The position numbers were made by a program, and so were the translations under genes. From the NCBI GenBank assembly GCA_016748015.1, contig JAAOMT010000590.1, forward strand, positions 553,912-617,911: a stretch of 64,000 nt of DNA, read 5' to 3'. The DNA comes from Geosiphon pyriformis (lineage: Eukaryota; Glomeromycota; Glomeromycetes; Archaeosporales; Geosiphonaceae). Positions within the stretch are counted from its first letter, which is position 1. The number at the start of each line of letters is the position of its first letter. The notes under the pieces were generated by a model. It made no database searches, was not told the origin of the DNA, and was given only the letters and a program-made list of their open reading frames with translations. This document shows, one piece after another, positions 24,404 to 36,430 of this stretch.

Positions 24404-25313
24404 NNNNNNNNNNNNNNNNNNNNNNNNNNNNNNNNNNNNNNNNNNNNNNNNNNNNNNNNNNNNNNNNNNNNNNNNNNNNNNNNNNNNNNNNNNNNNNNNN
24501 NNNNNNNNNNNNNNNNNNNNNNNNNNNNNNNNNNNNNNNNNNNNNNNNNNNNNNNNNNNNNNNNNNNNNNNNNNNNNNNNNNNNNNNNNNNNNNNNNNNN
24601 NNNNNNNNNNNNNNNNNNNNNNNNNNNNNNNNNNNNNNNNNNNNNNNNNNNNNNNNNNNNNNNNNNNNNNNNNNNNNNNNNNNNNNNNNNNNNNNNNNNN
24701 NNNNNNNNNNNNNNNNNNNNNNNNNNNNNNNNNNNNNNNNNNNNNNNNNNNNNNNNNNNNNNNNNNNNNNNNNNNNNNNNNNNNNNNNNNNNNNNNNNNN
24801 NNNNNNNNNNNNNNNNNNNNNNNNNNNNNNNNNNNNNNNNNNNNNNNNNNNNNNNNNNNNNNNNNNNNNNNNNNNNNNNNNNNNNNNNNNNNNNNNNNNN
24901 NNNNNNNNNNNNNNNNNNNNNNNNNNNNNNNNNNNNNNNNNNNNNNNNNNNNNNNNNNNNNNNNNNNNNNNNNNNNNNNNNNNNNNNNNNNNNNNNNNNN
25001 NNNNNNNNNNNNNNNNNNNNNNNNNNNNNNNNNNNNNNNNNNNNNNNNNNNNNNNNNNNNNNNNNNNNNNNNNNNNNNNNNNNNNNNNNNNNNNNNNNNN
25101 NNNNNNNNNNNNNNNNNNNNNNNNNNNNNNNNNNNNNNNNNNNNNNNNNNNNNNNNNNNNNNNNNNNNNNNNNNNNNNNNNNNNNNNNNNNNNNNNNNNN
25201 NNNNNNNNNNNNNNNNNNNNNNNNNNNNNNNNNNNNNNNNNNNNNNNNNNNNNNNNNNNNNNNNNNNNNNNNNNNNNNNNNNNNNNNNNNNNNNNNNNNN
25301 NNNNNNNNNNNNN
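24404..25313. other. Assembly gap (910 N)
   Basis: 910 consecutive N. Nothing can be said about its content. Open frames that seem to cross it are artefacts of translating N. Confidence 1.
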
Positions 25314-25455
25314 AAGGAATATATAAAAAGGTTGGTATGACTGGCTCTTTTTTTTTTTTTTTTTTCTGTTAAATTCAAAATTTATGGATTATTTTGATGA
25401 TGGTTTCTAATGATAAAATAAAAAGTACATGAGCCTGAGCCTGAGCATGAGTCTG

Positions 25456-25508
<53 letters not shown>
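25456..25508. repeat. (TTA)n microsatellite
   Basis: About seventeen uninterrupted ATT/TTA units. Confidence 0.95.
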
Positions 25509-25735
25509 CATTTATTTATTTTTAAAAGTTGATTTTATATCAAAATAATAATCTTTATTGAGTAACTTGATTTCTTACACAATTTTAAATAAGTCCAAAT
25601 ATTTAATAATGAATGAATTACAATACACAAAATAGTCATTTACAAAGTAAAATGTATAAAACGGGTTTAAAAAAAAAGTTTCTAATAAACTCAAGTTAAA
25701 TTAATTAATTCAATTTAATTCAATTTAAATAAACC

Positions 25736-25842
25736 TTAAACTGTTAGGAAATCACTCGAAATTTCATAAAATATATGAGCTGTTTTCCCGTTATCATCAT
25801 ATTTCAACTTTGAAACTCTTGAATCCATATCAAATCTCAAAA
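25736..25842 (-). CDS. Possible terminal exon of an unidentified gene
   Basis: On the minus strand, after an AG acceptor (TTTCGACAG), a frame reads LRFDMDSRVSKLKYDDNGKT then AHIFYEISSDFLTV and stops with TAA at 25736-25738. The composition (Asp, Lys, Gly, Tyr) is like protein rather than AT noise. It lies 600 bases downstream of the Argonaute stop on the same strand. No upstream exon could be joined with confidence and no family was recognised, so this is a weak call. Confidence 0.22.
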
Positions 25843-26442
25843 CTGTCGAAATATTACAAAATATATAAGAAATATTATAACACGTTTCATTTGTCGTTTA
25901 ATCAGAGAAATATCCTCAAAAATGGCTATAGTTCTTGTCTTGATTAGATTTTAGTCATCAAGCTGTTTTATCAATAAATGGGACTTGTTTTATGCTACCA
26001 ATTTTTCGGAACAAGAAGTTTCGTATAAATTCAATACGCATTAATACCCTCTAAATTCACTTTACCAATATTGAAATGATTAATCTTGAAAACTGGGAAA
26101 TTTATTTCGCCAAATCCTAGATTTTTTCAAGATACTTTATTTGTAATATCTTGTGTTTTAACATAATTTTTTGATAAAAAAGTTGCAATTAAAAATTTTT
26201 TTGCTAGTAAATAAATATTTGCAGCTTAATATGAACTCTACCATATTACCTGTGCTCCATAAATTCGATATCCCTTAAAAATTATTACATTTGTATAATA
26301 AGATGAAAATGGAATTTATTCATGTGTTATATCAATTCAATATTTTTTGTATGGTTAAAATCATCTGCAAAAATCATGTTTTTACAAGAAAAACATAGGA
26401 AAATCTAAATAAAAAATTCATTAATTCTTAACCATTCTTAAA

Positions 26443-29400
26443 CTATGTTTCGGCTAAAAAAAATTAATATAGGCTTACCTTTACATAAAGACTCCTTTAC
26501 TTTATGGAAAATTGGGGCAGTATCTTTATTCGGAAAAGTTTCAAGATGGAGGCTTTGATGATAATAGCAAATAAGGTTCAATTGTTTTAGTGAGGATGAA
26601 TAAATAATTCTTGAAAGGAAAAGCTTAAAAAAAAAGAAAGAATACCGAGCTCTCTTTGCAGCCAAATGTGCATAATCTAGGTAGTGAATAAGCCTTGAAA
26701 TATTAGATTTATTACATAAAAAACATGTGTTATAAAGAAATGTTCATGCACTTACATCCGGGTGGAGCAAAAGATATAGAACGAGTAGCACTAATAAAAT
26801 CATTAAAAATCATTAAAACTATTAAGCCTTTAAACTTTTGAAAGAAATCAATCGTCTCACCGTTGATAATTATAACAAAGGTTATAGCAGAGTTTTTGAA
26901 TACTATCAGCTGTGAAATTATTCTCGTCATGGAGCACGTAATCTGCCGGTAAACGATAAATTGGATTAAAAAATAAAAACTCATATCAAATATGATAGTT
27001 CAATGAAATTGTCATAATTACAATGTGCTGGCCGTGATGTTCCTTGTAAGCTTGCATGAGATACCAGGTCTTTTTAATTAAGATACATATTTTAGTATGA
27101 GGAAGGCCAGAAGGCTAGAATTTTGGAATATGTATGATTAATTTATCATACATACAAAAATCAAAGAGCCATGGATGAACTATTTTTCGATCCACTACAG
27201 TCCCTGGGCGCACATTTCCTTTCCTGAAATAAATCACAGACAGTTAATTTTCAGATTGAAAATAAAATTCAAAGACACATCATATTATACACACTTATCT
27301 TTATCTGGGTCATTCTTTCCGTATAATCTTGTGTGATGGCGCTTGGTGACAACGATGAACGTTATAAGTGGTTTCCATCCATTTTGAAGGGCGTCGCAAG
27401 CCTCTGTTAAATTCGTTAATAATGAACGGTTTTGAAAGAGGGATACTTTTTAGCTTCTGTCCAAAAAGTCACCTTCAATCCCGCGTAATTCTTCTCTTAA
27501 AACGCGGTCAAATTGACTGTCCGAAACACCATCCCTAAACATCAAAATCCGTCTTGGAACTAATTCATTTTTCTGTTTGTAGACCTTCAAAATCTCAAGT
27601 ACCAAATCTTTCATATTATTTATGTGTTCTGTCTCTGGTTCCTGTGCATGGAGTTTTGCAGTATATTGTCCACCTTGACGATCAAGGGATCCCACGACCG
27701 CTACGATCGAAGGAGGAACTTTGAAGATGAAATATAATTAAATCAATGAGAAAGTTGCAGATTCATGATGATTTATGATTCTCAATTTGTAGACCAACCT
27801 TTTTCTCCTGACCGTTTCCTTGGCCAATGAGTAACATCAGCACCAAGCAGTAGAACTGGTTCCTTTTCGAGTAGTGGGATTTCAGTTGAATTCTATAAAA
27901 AAGAGGTTACAAGTTTTCAAAGGATAATCTGGCGAGATTTCTTTGACTACAAATATAATAATATTTCTTTGACTACAAGTATAATATTGGCAGCAGACTC
28001 ACAAGCTGAACATTTATTCCTCCAAGTTTGCTATTCAGTTTCATCGCTACGTTGGCACAGTATTGTTTGTTGCTAATGGCGACTCTTTCGGCTTGAACAC
28101 ACTGGCTGAGAATTCCCAAATTGATCTCGGTTGTGAACTTTACAATCCTATAAAGTTTTTCTTGAGTATCTGGAAGAATAAGGAGTATCAATTGATGGTC
28201 CCCATTGGATTGCTTTTCAGCTTGTTGATGGTGTCTTTGTATAGCGTTCATGATATCATTGTCATTGATTAAAAAAGGAGCAAAATCGATCCAGGGAATG
28301 TTATCAGAAATTTCCTTTATCATCAAATATTCACACGTATGGGAATTAATGGAAAAAACTTTTTTTTGAAAATGGAAAAATCTTTTTTTAAAAATTTGAA
28401 TTCTCACCATTCCTTGATCTCTTGATGTCTGTATAAGGTCTCGGAGGAATTTTTTAATGATTACCTCATCGAGATATTGTTTCGCTACAAAAGAAAAGAC
28501 TGACCAATTTTTCAAGTTCACCCCAGATTTGACAAATCTACGATCCCGGAGATTCCAAACACCCTCTCTAGGAGTCAAATCGCCACCTACCCTGGACCGA
28601 GAGTGATATGATATAGTTGGGGCATTCAACACACGAGCTGAAGACATTCAGAAATAAAGTGTGACAGAGAGGGAAGATTAATGTTCATCTAGTCGAGTCG
28701 AGAAATGAAAGATGGTTATTTACCTGGGACAAGAGCAAAGTTTTGGTCAATATTAGTACCAAATTCTAACAACCGTTTGTCTGTAGTAAATCTTAAGAGA
28801 TTTTTGACCCCTTCCTGGATTAGCTGTTTATTTTTCAATGGTCCCAAGGCCGAAAACTTTACCATTTGAGCTCTTTGGTTCTTACTCAATTCCTTGCCCT
28901 TGGGGGGATATGTTTGGCCCTTAATATATAAATGTAAAGATGATAAGAAGAAGAAGAAGAAAAAGAAGCAAGAAAATTATGAAAAATATATTTTTAAATC
29001 AAAACTTACCTCTTCAATGAGGCACACCTCTATAGGCAGTTGAATATTATTACCAGTTTGTAAATCAACAAGGTGCGGACAAGTAAGCTTAATTTTATAT
29101 TTATCTTGGAAATAAGTGGCAATACTAATGTTTTTAGTCGGAATTAAGGCCTTATGGGCGTTTTCTCTTGACAATTCTTTTATGTGGTAAGATGCCGAAC
29201 GATGGGTGGTTTTAATTTTAAGCTGATGTATCACGCTGTTGATTGTTTCGGTTTGAGCTCTATTGAATAGATTTGGGAGTGGCCCTCGCAAGTTGAGAAG
29301 CTTTGAAATAAATTGTGGAAGAGGTATCGCCTCGTAAAAAGATTTGAAGGTGGTGTTCACGTTTATAAAAAAATTATCTTTAACGTTAGAAAGGAGAAAT

Positions 29401-30450
29401 TGTTGAAGGTGTGTTATTTGTTTGATCGATAGATAATGGGGAGGAGGAAAAAAAGGTTGGTATGGAACGGAATAGAATAGAAATAAAACCTTCGCCCGGA
29501 TGAACAGCGGCATGATAACCCATATACATTTCGACCCCGTTCCCCAGATTTTGACCATTTTTGTAAGAGAAGATGGATTCTCCTACTTGTTTAAAATTCA
29601 ATGCTGGATCATGATGTATGAGGGCATTTAAGCATTTTACGCCGACTATAAAAATCGTGGCAAGAAAAAATGGGATTGAAATTGATGGAAATCAATATTT
29701 CAAAAAAAAAAAAAAAAAAAAATTAAAAATTTTTTTTACCCATATTCAACCAATCGAACTCTATAATTTTTTTTTTATTGTAATCGGACAATTGTTGGAA
29801 ATTACAAGTTGATTTTAACTGGGTAACTTTGACCTGAAATTTTTCATCCTCAACCAAAACCTAGTAGGATAAGAATGGTGAAAGTTTAAAATTTGGAGGT
29901 AGCAAAAATTGAAAAAACAATTTTGTATTTTATCACGAAAAATTCATTACAGTGATTGTTGCATTTTCACCTTGAAGACCCAGAGGCTTTGTCGAATAAA
30001 TTGTATTATAACCTGATATTTGGACGGGGGGGGGGGGGGGGAGGAATTTAAGGAAACAATTAAAAGTTGAATTGGCAAGGGAAAACTTTCAGAGTTCATA
30101 CTTTACCATCGAAAGTTGTAGCAGTGTCTTTAAACCAATTTTCGCTGTAATCATTTTCAAGTTGACGAAAAATTTTATGCTTTTTTAGTTGGGGTATTTT
30201 TTTTTGAACAAGAACTCTTTCATCCCCGTCGGAATTAGATTTGATTAAATTCACTTCAAAATTAGATTGATGGAAAATAGAATTTGTTGCAACCTGAAAA
30301 TCCGAAAATCATTATTAAAATATTGCACAGACACACACACACACACACACACACATGAATCCTTCTCAGAAATACCTTTTGTATTTCAAAATGATTTGCG
30401 TAAATCTCGGTTTTCCTGCCCAATTGACCATAGTCCGGTCTTTTGGCCAT
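26443..30450 (-). CDS. Argonaute protein, 18 exons, slicer tetrad intact
   Basis: Splicing 18 exons by GT-AG rules gives one open frame of 865 aa with all phases in agreement: 30450-30376, 30293-30107, 30012-29951, 29860-29740, 29645-29490, 29377-29010, 28919-28724, 28637-28408, 28314-28003, 27892-27799, 27718-27473, 27403-27295, 27223-27156, 27069-27022, 26942-26861, 26790-26756, 26676-26479, 26453-26443. The start is MAKRPDYGQLGRKTEIYANHF, the usual N-domain opening. PAZ is at about 205-330 (ATYFQDKYKIKLTCP; LPIEVCLIEEG). MID is at about 389-550, with the 5'-nucleotide pocket in YRIVKF...LGILSQC...NKQYC. PIWI carries GADVTH (D588), E631 in ETEHI, FRDGVSD (D663) and GYYAHLAA (H800), so the DEDH slicer residues are present with spacing like human AGO2. 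Argonautes bind small RNAs and silence matching transcripts. The usual Pro of GADVTHP is Trp here, and the C-terminus (...LCKAET) lacks the common MYF ending; the 11-base last exon is the least sure. Family membership is certain; small-RNA class is unknown. Confidence 0.93.
30026..30041. repeat. G homopolymer (16 G) in Argonaute intron 2
   Basis: Sixteen consecutive G on the plus strand just upstream (in gene sense) of exon 3, giving poly-C in the transcript. It is striking in a region this AT-rich. Confidence 0.9.
30331..30355. repeat. (AC)n microsatellite in Argonaute intron 1
   Basis: Twelve or so AC units, giving (GT)n in the transcript, just inside the first intron. Confidence 0.95.
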
Positions 30451-31346
30451 TTGTGTATTGACCAAGTTCAACGTTTGGAGGAATAAAGGTTGAGGGTAAG
30501 AAACAGCAATGGCGTTAACCAAATGCTGTCCTTTCGTTATTTTTGATAAAATGGTTTTACGAGTTTATGATTGAAGAAAATTGATTAGGCAGGGACACTT
30601 TGCGTTTAAATAATTTTATTGATGGCAATGTATAGTTGTTTTTTCATGAAATAAATTAAAAGTAATGATAAAAAGATGATTATAAATTTATTTTGCGAAA
30701 AAATCGTAATAATGAGTTATTTTAACGGGTTTAACAATGTCCAGAATACAAGTATGGAAAAACTCGGTTGGTCTTACCCATTTTTTAAATAATAATGTAA
30801 ATCCAATAAAAAGAAAATCAAATGTTTTGAAAATTAACAAATTTGGATAAATTAATCTTCTGTTTAGTGATTTCTGTGGAGCATGATAAAAAAAGTTTGT
30901 GTGCTGTTTAACAAAGAAAGGAATTTTATGAAATTAAAATTTTTTTTACCTTTAATAACTTGAATTTATTATTATTATTATTATTATTATTAAATTTTGG
31001 ACGACAATACATTGAAAAATTGTAATATTATGCTTGAATAACAATCGATCACGATGCCAAGATTTAAATACAAGTTCAATTTTTATAATAATTGATTTAT
31101 TTAAAAAATATCAAATTTACTAATATTAAATATGTATAAAAATAGTGATATATATAGTGCTAACAAAATCTTAATTTATTTCAAGTATGCAAAAATCATA
31201 TAAACTGATATTATAGAACAAATTTATAATTGTCAAAAATTGTAAAAATTTGTTTATATTTTGATTAACCTATTTGGTCAGTTTTTTAAAAAACTGTTTT
31301 AATGAGTATAATTAGTTGAATATGAATATTTATAATAAATAGAATC

Positions 31347-31347
<1 letters not shown>

Positions 31348-31411
<64 letters not shown>
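31348..31411. repeat. (TAA)n microsatellite, about 21 units
   Basis: A perfect TAA run of about 64 bases. Confidence 0.95.
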
Positions 31412-31947
31412 TTTAAATTTATTGGTGATTTATTGATTTATAAATTACAAATAAATAAATTGAATATTTAACCTTTTTTTTTACCCAATATTAAATAAAT
31501 AAATAGCAAATATGTTATAAATGGATTGATTTATTACGTTAATTATTAAAGTAACAAATTATTAATTTTATGCTTATAAAAGCTTTAATATTTTATTAAT
31601 TAATCTATTTAGTTTCCATTTGGATATAATTATAATTTTTTCTATCTATCCATCTATCCATCTATCTATAAATCTATAAGTCATTTATTAATCAATTAAT
31701 TTATTTATTCAAAACAAATTTACTATAAACAAATTTTCAACTCTATATTAATTAAAAATATTTGATAAAAATTAAAATATTCATTCATTGAAACAATGGG
31801 TGTATTATGTAAACAACGATCATAAAATGAAAGGCTTTCGTGTTCCAAAATCCCATAAAAACATTCTTTAAACTATAAAAAATTTGAATTTAAAAATGTA
31901 TGATGCAAGAATTTAAAAAAATAAAATATTATTCAATAAATTTAATC

Positions 31948-31949
<2 letters not shown>

Positions 31950-31978
<29 letters not shown>
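31950..31978. repeat. (TA)n microsatellite
   Basis: About fourteen uninterrupted TA units. Confidence 0.95.
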
Positions 31979-31980
<2 letters not shown>

Positions 31981-33780
31981 TAAAAACAAAAAGCTTTCAA
32001 GAAATTTTAGCATTATAAAAAAAAAATTTCAATTCGTATTTCTCCTTTCATTACTTAAACAAAAAAAATTTAAGCAATTAAGAATTTTAATAATATCTAC
32101 CATAAAAAACAGCTTTTGTATTCAACTATATTTTATTCTTAAATTAAGAATTTTCATTAAACATAAATATATATATACACATAATATGTTTTAGCATTTT
32201 AAGCAAAAATCACGAAATAAGAAAATATAAAATGTTAATTATTACATAAAATTTTAATTTTTTCCATTATATTTTTTTTTAATAATAAACAGTTAATAAA
32301 ATAACGTTTAAAAACAAGATTTTATAACTGATCAAAAGAAAAAAAGATATAAAGTAATCTAATTACTTACTACTTAACTTTAGGGTTTTCAGATTATATT
32401 TTAGAATCAAAAAAAATTCAAAACACTTACTTTAAAATTTAATAAGCAGTCAATCAATCTTTTAGAAATTTAAACAAATAACAAGCTAATTAAGAATTGG
32501 GTAAATATCAAAATATCTTAAGAAAAATACATTTTTCATGCTGTTATAATCTATTTTCAAGTTATTCTTATGATTAAACATCAAACTGACTGTTGCTTTA
32601 TTGCAAATAGATTTTAAACTAGAAATTTTACAAATAATTATTTATAACAACAAATTTTATAAGAATATAAAACTTATTTAATTAAAAAAAAATCTTGAAT
32701 TTTCAATTTGTTTTAAGAATTAAAACCATTTAAAATAAATTAAGTTTGAATAAACTAAATAATAAATTCAGAATCTCGTCTTTTGTAAAAAAAATATCTT
32801 TTATACAGCTTAACTGATTAGTTAAACTGAAAAAAAAGAAATTTTATATATCTCAACAAACATAAAATAATATTGGTTTTATATATATTTTAAGTATTAC
32901 TTATTAAAATATTTTTATATCAATTCTTTTATGGCAAATTCTTGTTCAAAAATAAATAAAAAAAATTTTAACTAAAAAATTAATTAAAAACAAAATAAAA
33001 CTTAATTTTTATAATAATTATAATTAGAATAAAAAATGAAAAATAAATAATTATAAATTTTTTTATAATAACTAAAAATATTACAATTTTTAATTATTTT
33101 GTAATTATTTTTTTTAATTAAAAATCTCTTTTTAATTAAGGTTTTTATAAAACAATACATTAAAAGTTATTTTAATATTATTACAAATTAATAATTAAAT
33201 TATTGTTCTTTTTTGTTTTATTAATTTAAATTATAATAATATATATTTTATTAACAATAATATTTTTTAATTTAAACAATAATAATAATAAAATATTTAT
33301 TAAAATAATCACAAATTAAAAAATAATTATATTGTTTAACATAATTAATTTTAACAAAATAAGTATAAAAATCAGCAATATTATAATTTAACAAACAAAT
33401 TTTTTATAAATAACAAATATTTTTAAAAACTATTTTTACTTTAATTTATTTAATAAATAAACTTTTATTATATTATTTTTTAACTTAACAATAATTATAA
33501 AAATCAGATTTAATTATATATAATTTTAATATATATATAATTAATAATTTTTATTTATTTAAATTAATAATAATTTTATTAAATAATTGTATATATTTAA
33601 GTATTAAAATTATTATTTACAATTTAATTAATATCTATAATATTAAATTATAAATATCTATTTTTATATCTAAAATTAAATCTAAAAAATAAGCTAATAT
33701 ATTAAAATAGTTAAAATAAACAAATATTAATAAAATAAAGTAAATATTACAAGCAAATTTTTTTTATAAAATTAATATTA

Positions 33781-34435
33781 TAATTAAAACTTATAGTTTT
33801 TATTAACTATTATATATATTAGCTATTAATATTATATAATTAATCATCTTATTTTTAAATAGTAATTGTTAACCTGATTATTAATCCAATTATTGCTTAC
33901 TTTTAATAACTATATAAGTAATAAGTTTTTTAGCTATAAAAAAACATGATCAAAATAATAAAATAAAATTCACTATTAATTATTTTCTTTTATATTACTT
34001 ATTTTTTTCTTATCTTTAAGTATCTAAATATCTTAAGATAAAAAATTACTTGTTAATATTTATATATTTTATTTTATTTTATTTTTAATTTGTATTATTA
34101 AAATTAATTTAAGAAGCAATTGTTTGTTTTTGTAATTTATTAAATAAAAAATAATTAAAAAACACAATAATATTTATTATTAATTCTAAAAATTGCTAAA
34201 TTAAAGCATAAAATAATAACAGTAATGTTATCTTGTTAATAATTATAAATTAGTTCTTTATTTTTAGATTTCCAAAAAAGATTAATAACTATAACTTTTA
34301 TAAGACTGATTATATATATTTAATTTATATATATTTAATTTTTTTTCTTATTATAATTTTTTTTTAATTATTTTTATTATCTTATAATCTTGTTTTCTCT
34401 TATTATTTGTTAATTTATTATTTTAATCTATAACA
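33781..34435 (+). repeat. Gypsy-3 left (5') LTR
   Basis: About 655 bases, beginning TAATTAAAACTTATAG (the other LTR has TGATTAAAACTTATAA) and ending TATAACA. It is alignable along its length with 53350-54030, with most differences being A for G or T for C. Confidence 0.75.
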
Positions 34436-36430
34436 TAAAAGTGGTGTTTTTTGTGAAATTGTCAAAATCTACTTGTTTATTATTATACAGATAATTATTT
34501 ATACTTAATACAACAATTAAAAAAACACTTTACAATACACAACAAAAACAACTTAGATTTTATTGAACTCAATTTTTTGTTTTTCTGCTTAATTTGTTTT
34601 TATATTAAAAAACAATCTAGTAGATTATTCCAAGACTTTTAAAACTGGTTTTTAAATAAGTATTTAGTTAAAATCTATACAATATACACAACTTATTTTT
34701 TTAATTAAGCTTATTTTAAAAACTTTTTTGAAAAAAAAAACAATAATATTAATTAATTCTTATATTTTACAACCTTTAAATAACAATTTCTTAATTTCAA
34801 ATATTTAAACTATCAAATTTATATTTAAATTGCTGTTTATTAACTAGCTAAAACTTTTTTTAAAACAAAAAAAAACTATTAAACTACTTTTGTTTTTGAT
34901 CTTTTTTCAAATAAATTAGATTTTTCTATATAAACAACTATTCCTAAACCAATAACTATTGATTTCATACAAGCAAATATTTGGCTACTTTTTAAAATAT
35001 ACAAACTGTTTTAGAACAAAAAAACAACATTTTATTATTATTATTCAGAAATAATATCTAAAACTTAATTAAATAATTGAACAATTTTAAAAGAGCAGTC
35101 ATAATTAATTAATATAATATTAAATACAAATTCCAAATTGTTTGTAATTATTTTCAAGACTTTTTTGCTACTTGGTTCTTATAAAAAACTAATGTTAATA
35201 TTTACCAAAAAATTATCAAATAGACATTAATAAATATTGAAAAAGAAAATATTTTTTTTATTATCTGGTTTGAAAACAAATTCAAAACTCTAATTTTAAT
35301 TTTTAAATAGTATATAAAATTGAAAAAAAATATTTAAAACCCAAAAAAGTGGTAACTAAATATATTAAGATAATAAAAAAGCTTATCAAATAAATAAACT
35401 CTGGAAAAAATTAAACAAAAAAGCAGAAATACATTTTTTTACAAAAAAATTAAGAATTAATCTTTTATATACTTTTTGGTTTTTCTTAATTCTAAAAAAT
35501 AATTTAATAATGAATATAATTATTAAATTTATATAAAAATTAAAAATAATTAAAGAATATATTTAAGATTTATTTTACTAGTTTTTGTTATTGTTTTTGT
35601 TTTAATTTCTGTTTTTTAAATAACTGTTACTTTTTTTGCTACTCAAACTCAAAATTTTAATAAACAATTAATAGACAAATTTATAATTAATTTTGTTTAA
35701 TTGCTAAAACTTTTAGTTTAAATAGTTAAAAATAACTAACAATCATAAAGACTTAGTTTTAAATCTTATTTTAATCAGCTTTAGCAACTATTATATTAAA
35801 GACAGCAAAATTATGGCCCATTTGTATATTATTATTATAAATTAATTAAATACTTTTCAAAAAATTACAACAATTTTCTATTGTTTTTTCTAGTTTTCAG
35901 AAACAATAATACTCAGAATAACAGAATTATTAATAAAAATGTCTCTAATTAAAAACTTAATTATGCTAACATTAATTTTTTTAAAGAAAATTTTTTAGTT
36001 AAAGCTATTGTTTATTAGTTTTTAAACTAATAGATATATTTTTATAAGATAAAAGTACAAGTCAACTAAAAAAAATCTGTTTTATGTTTTTAATTAACTA
36101 ATAATTTATCTTTAATTTAGAAAAAATCTTTACAAATCTTTAATTCTAAAGAAAAAACACCAAAAACTAACATATATTTTTGTTAAGTTAAACTGACTGA
36201 TAACAGTAATATTATCTCTTTAATCTGCAAAGTTCAAATAACTGATTACTTTATTAATTTAATTTTAAACAACAGATTTTTTGTAAAAATTATTAATAGA
36301 AAAATTAATAAACTTTTTACTTGACCAATAACTAATATATATAATAATAATAAAAAAGTTTTGGTATAGCCAAAGTTATTCCTGTTTACTTAATAGTATT
36401 AGTATTAAAATTGATATAAAAGTTTCTAAA
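34436..36430 (+). pseudogene. Gypsy-3 gag region, unrecognisable
   Basis: About 2 kb between the 5' LTR and the first recognisable pol-type sequence. By position this is the gag region. It is full of stops and so AT-biased that no capsid or zinc-knuckle motif could be confirmed. Confidence 0.45.

Larger units (their letters stand above)
30451..33780. other. AT-rich intergenic DNA with microsatellites
   Basis: The first 170 bases are the 5' flank of the Argonaute gene; an open frame continues upstream of its ATG to about 30522 without another ATG. The rest is AT-rich with simple repeats: (TTA)n 30967-30991, (TAA)n 31348-31411, TCTA/TCCA-type 31640-31672 and (TA)n 31950-31978. No gene was recognised on either strand. 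Confidence 0.6.

Noticed and set aside
24302-25378. Long frames across 24.3-25.4 kb on both strands
   Set aside because: They run through N bases of the assembly gap.
28063-28272. 69-codon plus-strand frame
   Set aside because: Antisense to Argonaute exon 9.
31640-31672. Centromere or telomere repeat
   Set aside because: Only a short TCTA/TCCA microsatellite, no extended array.
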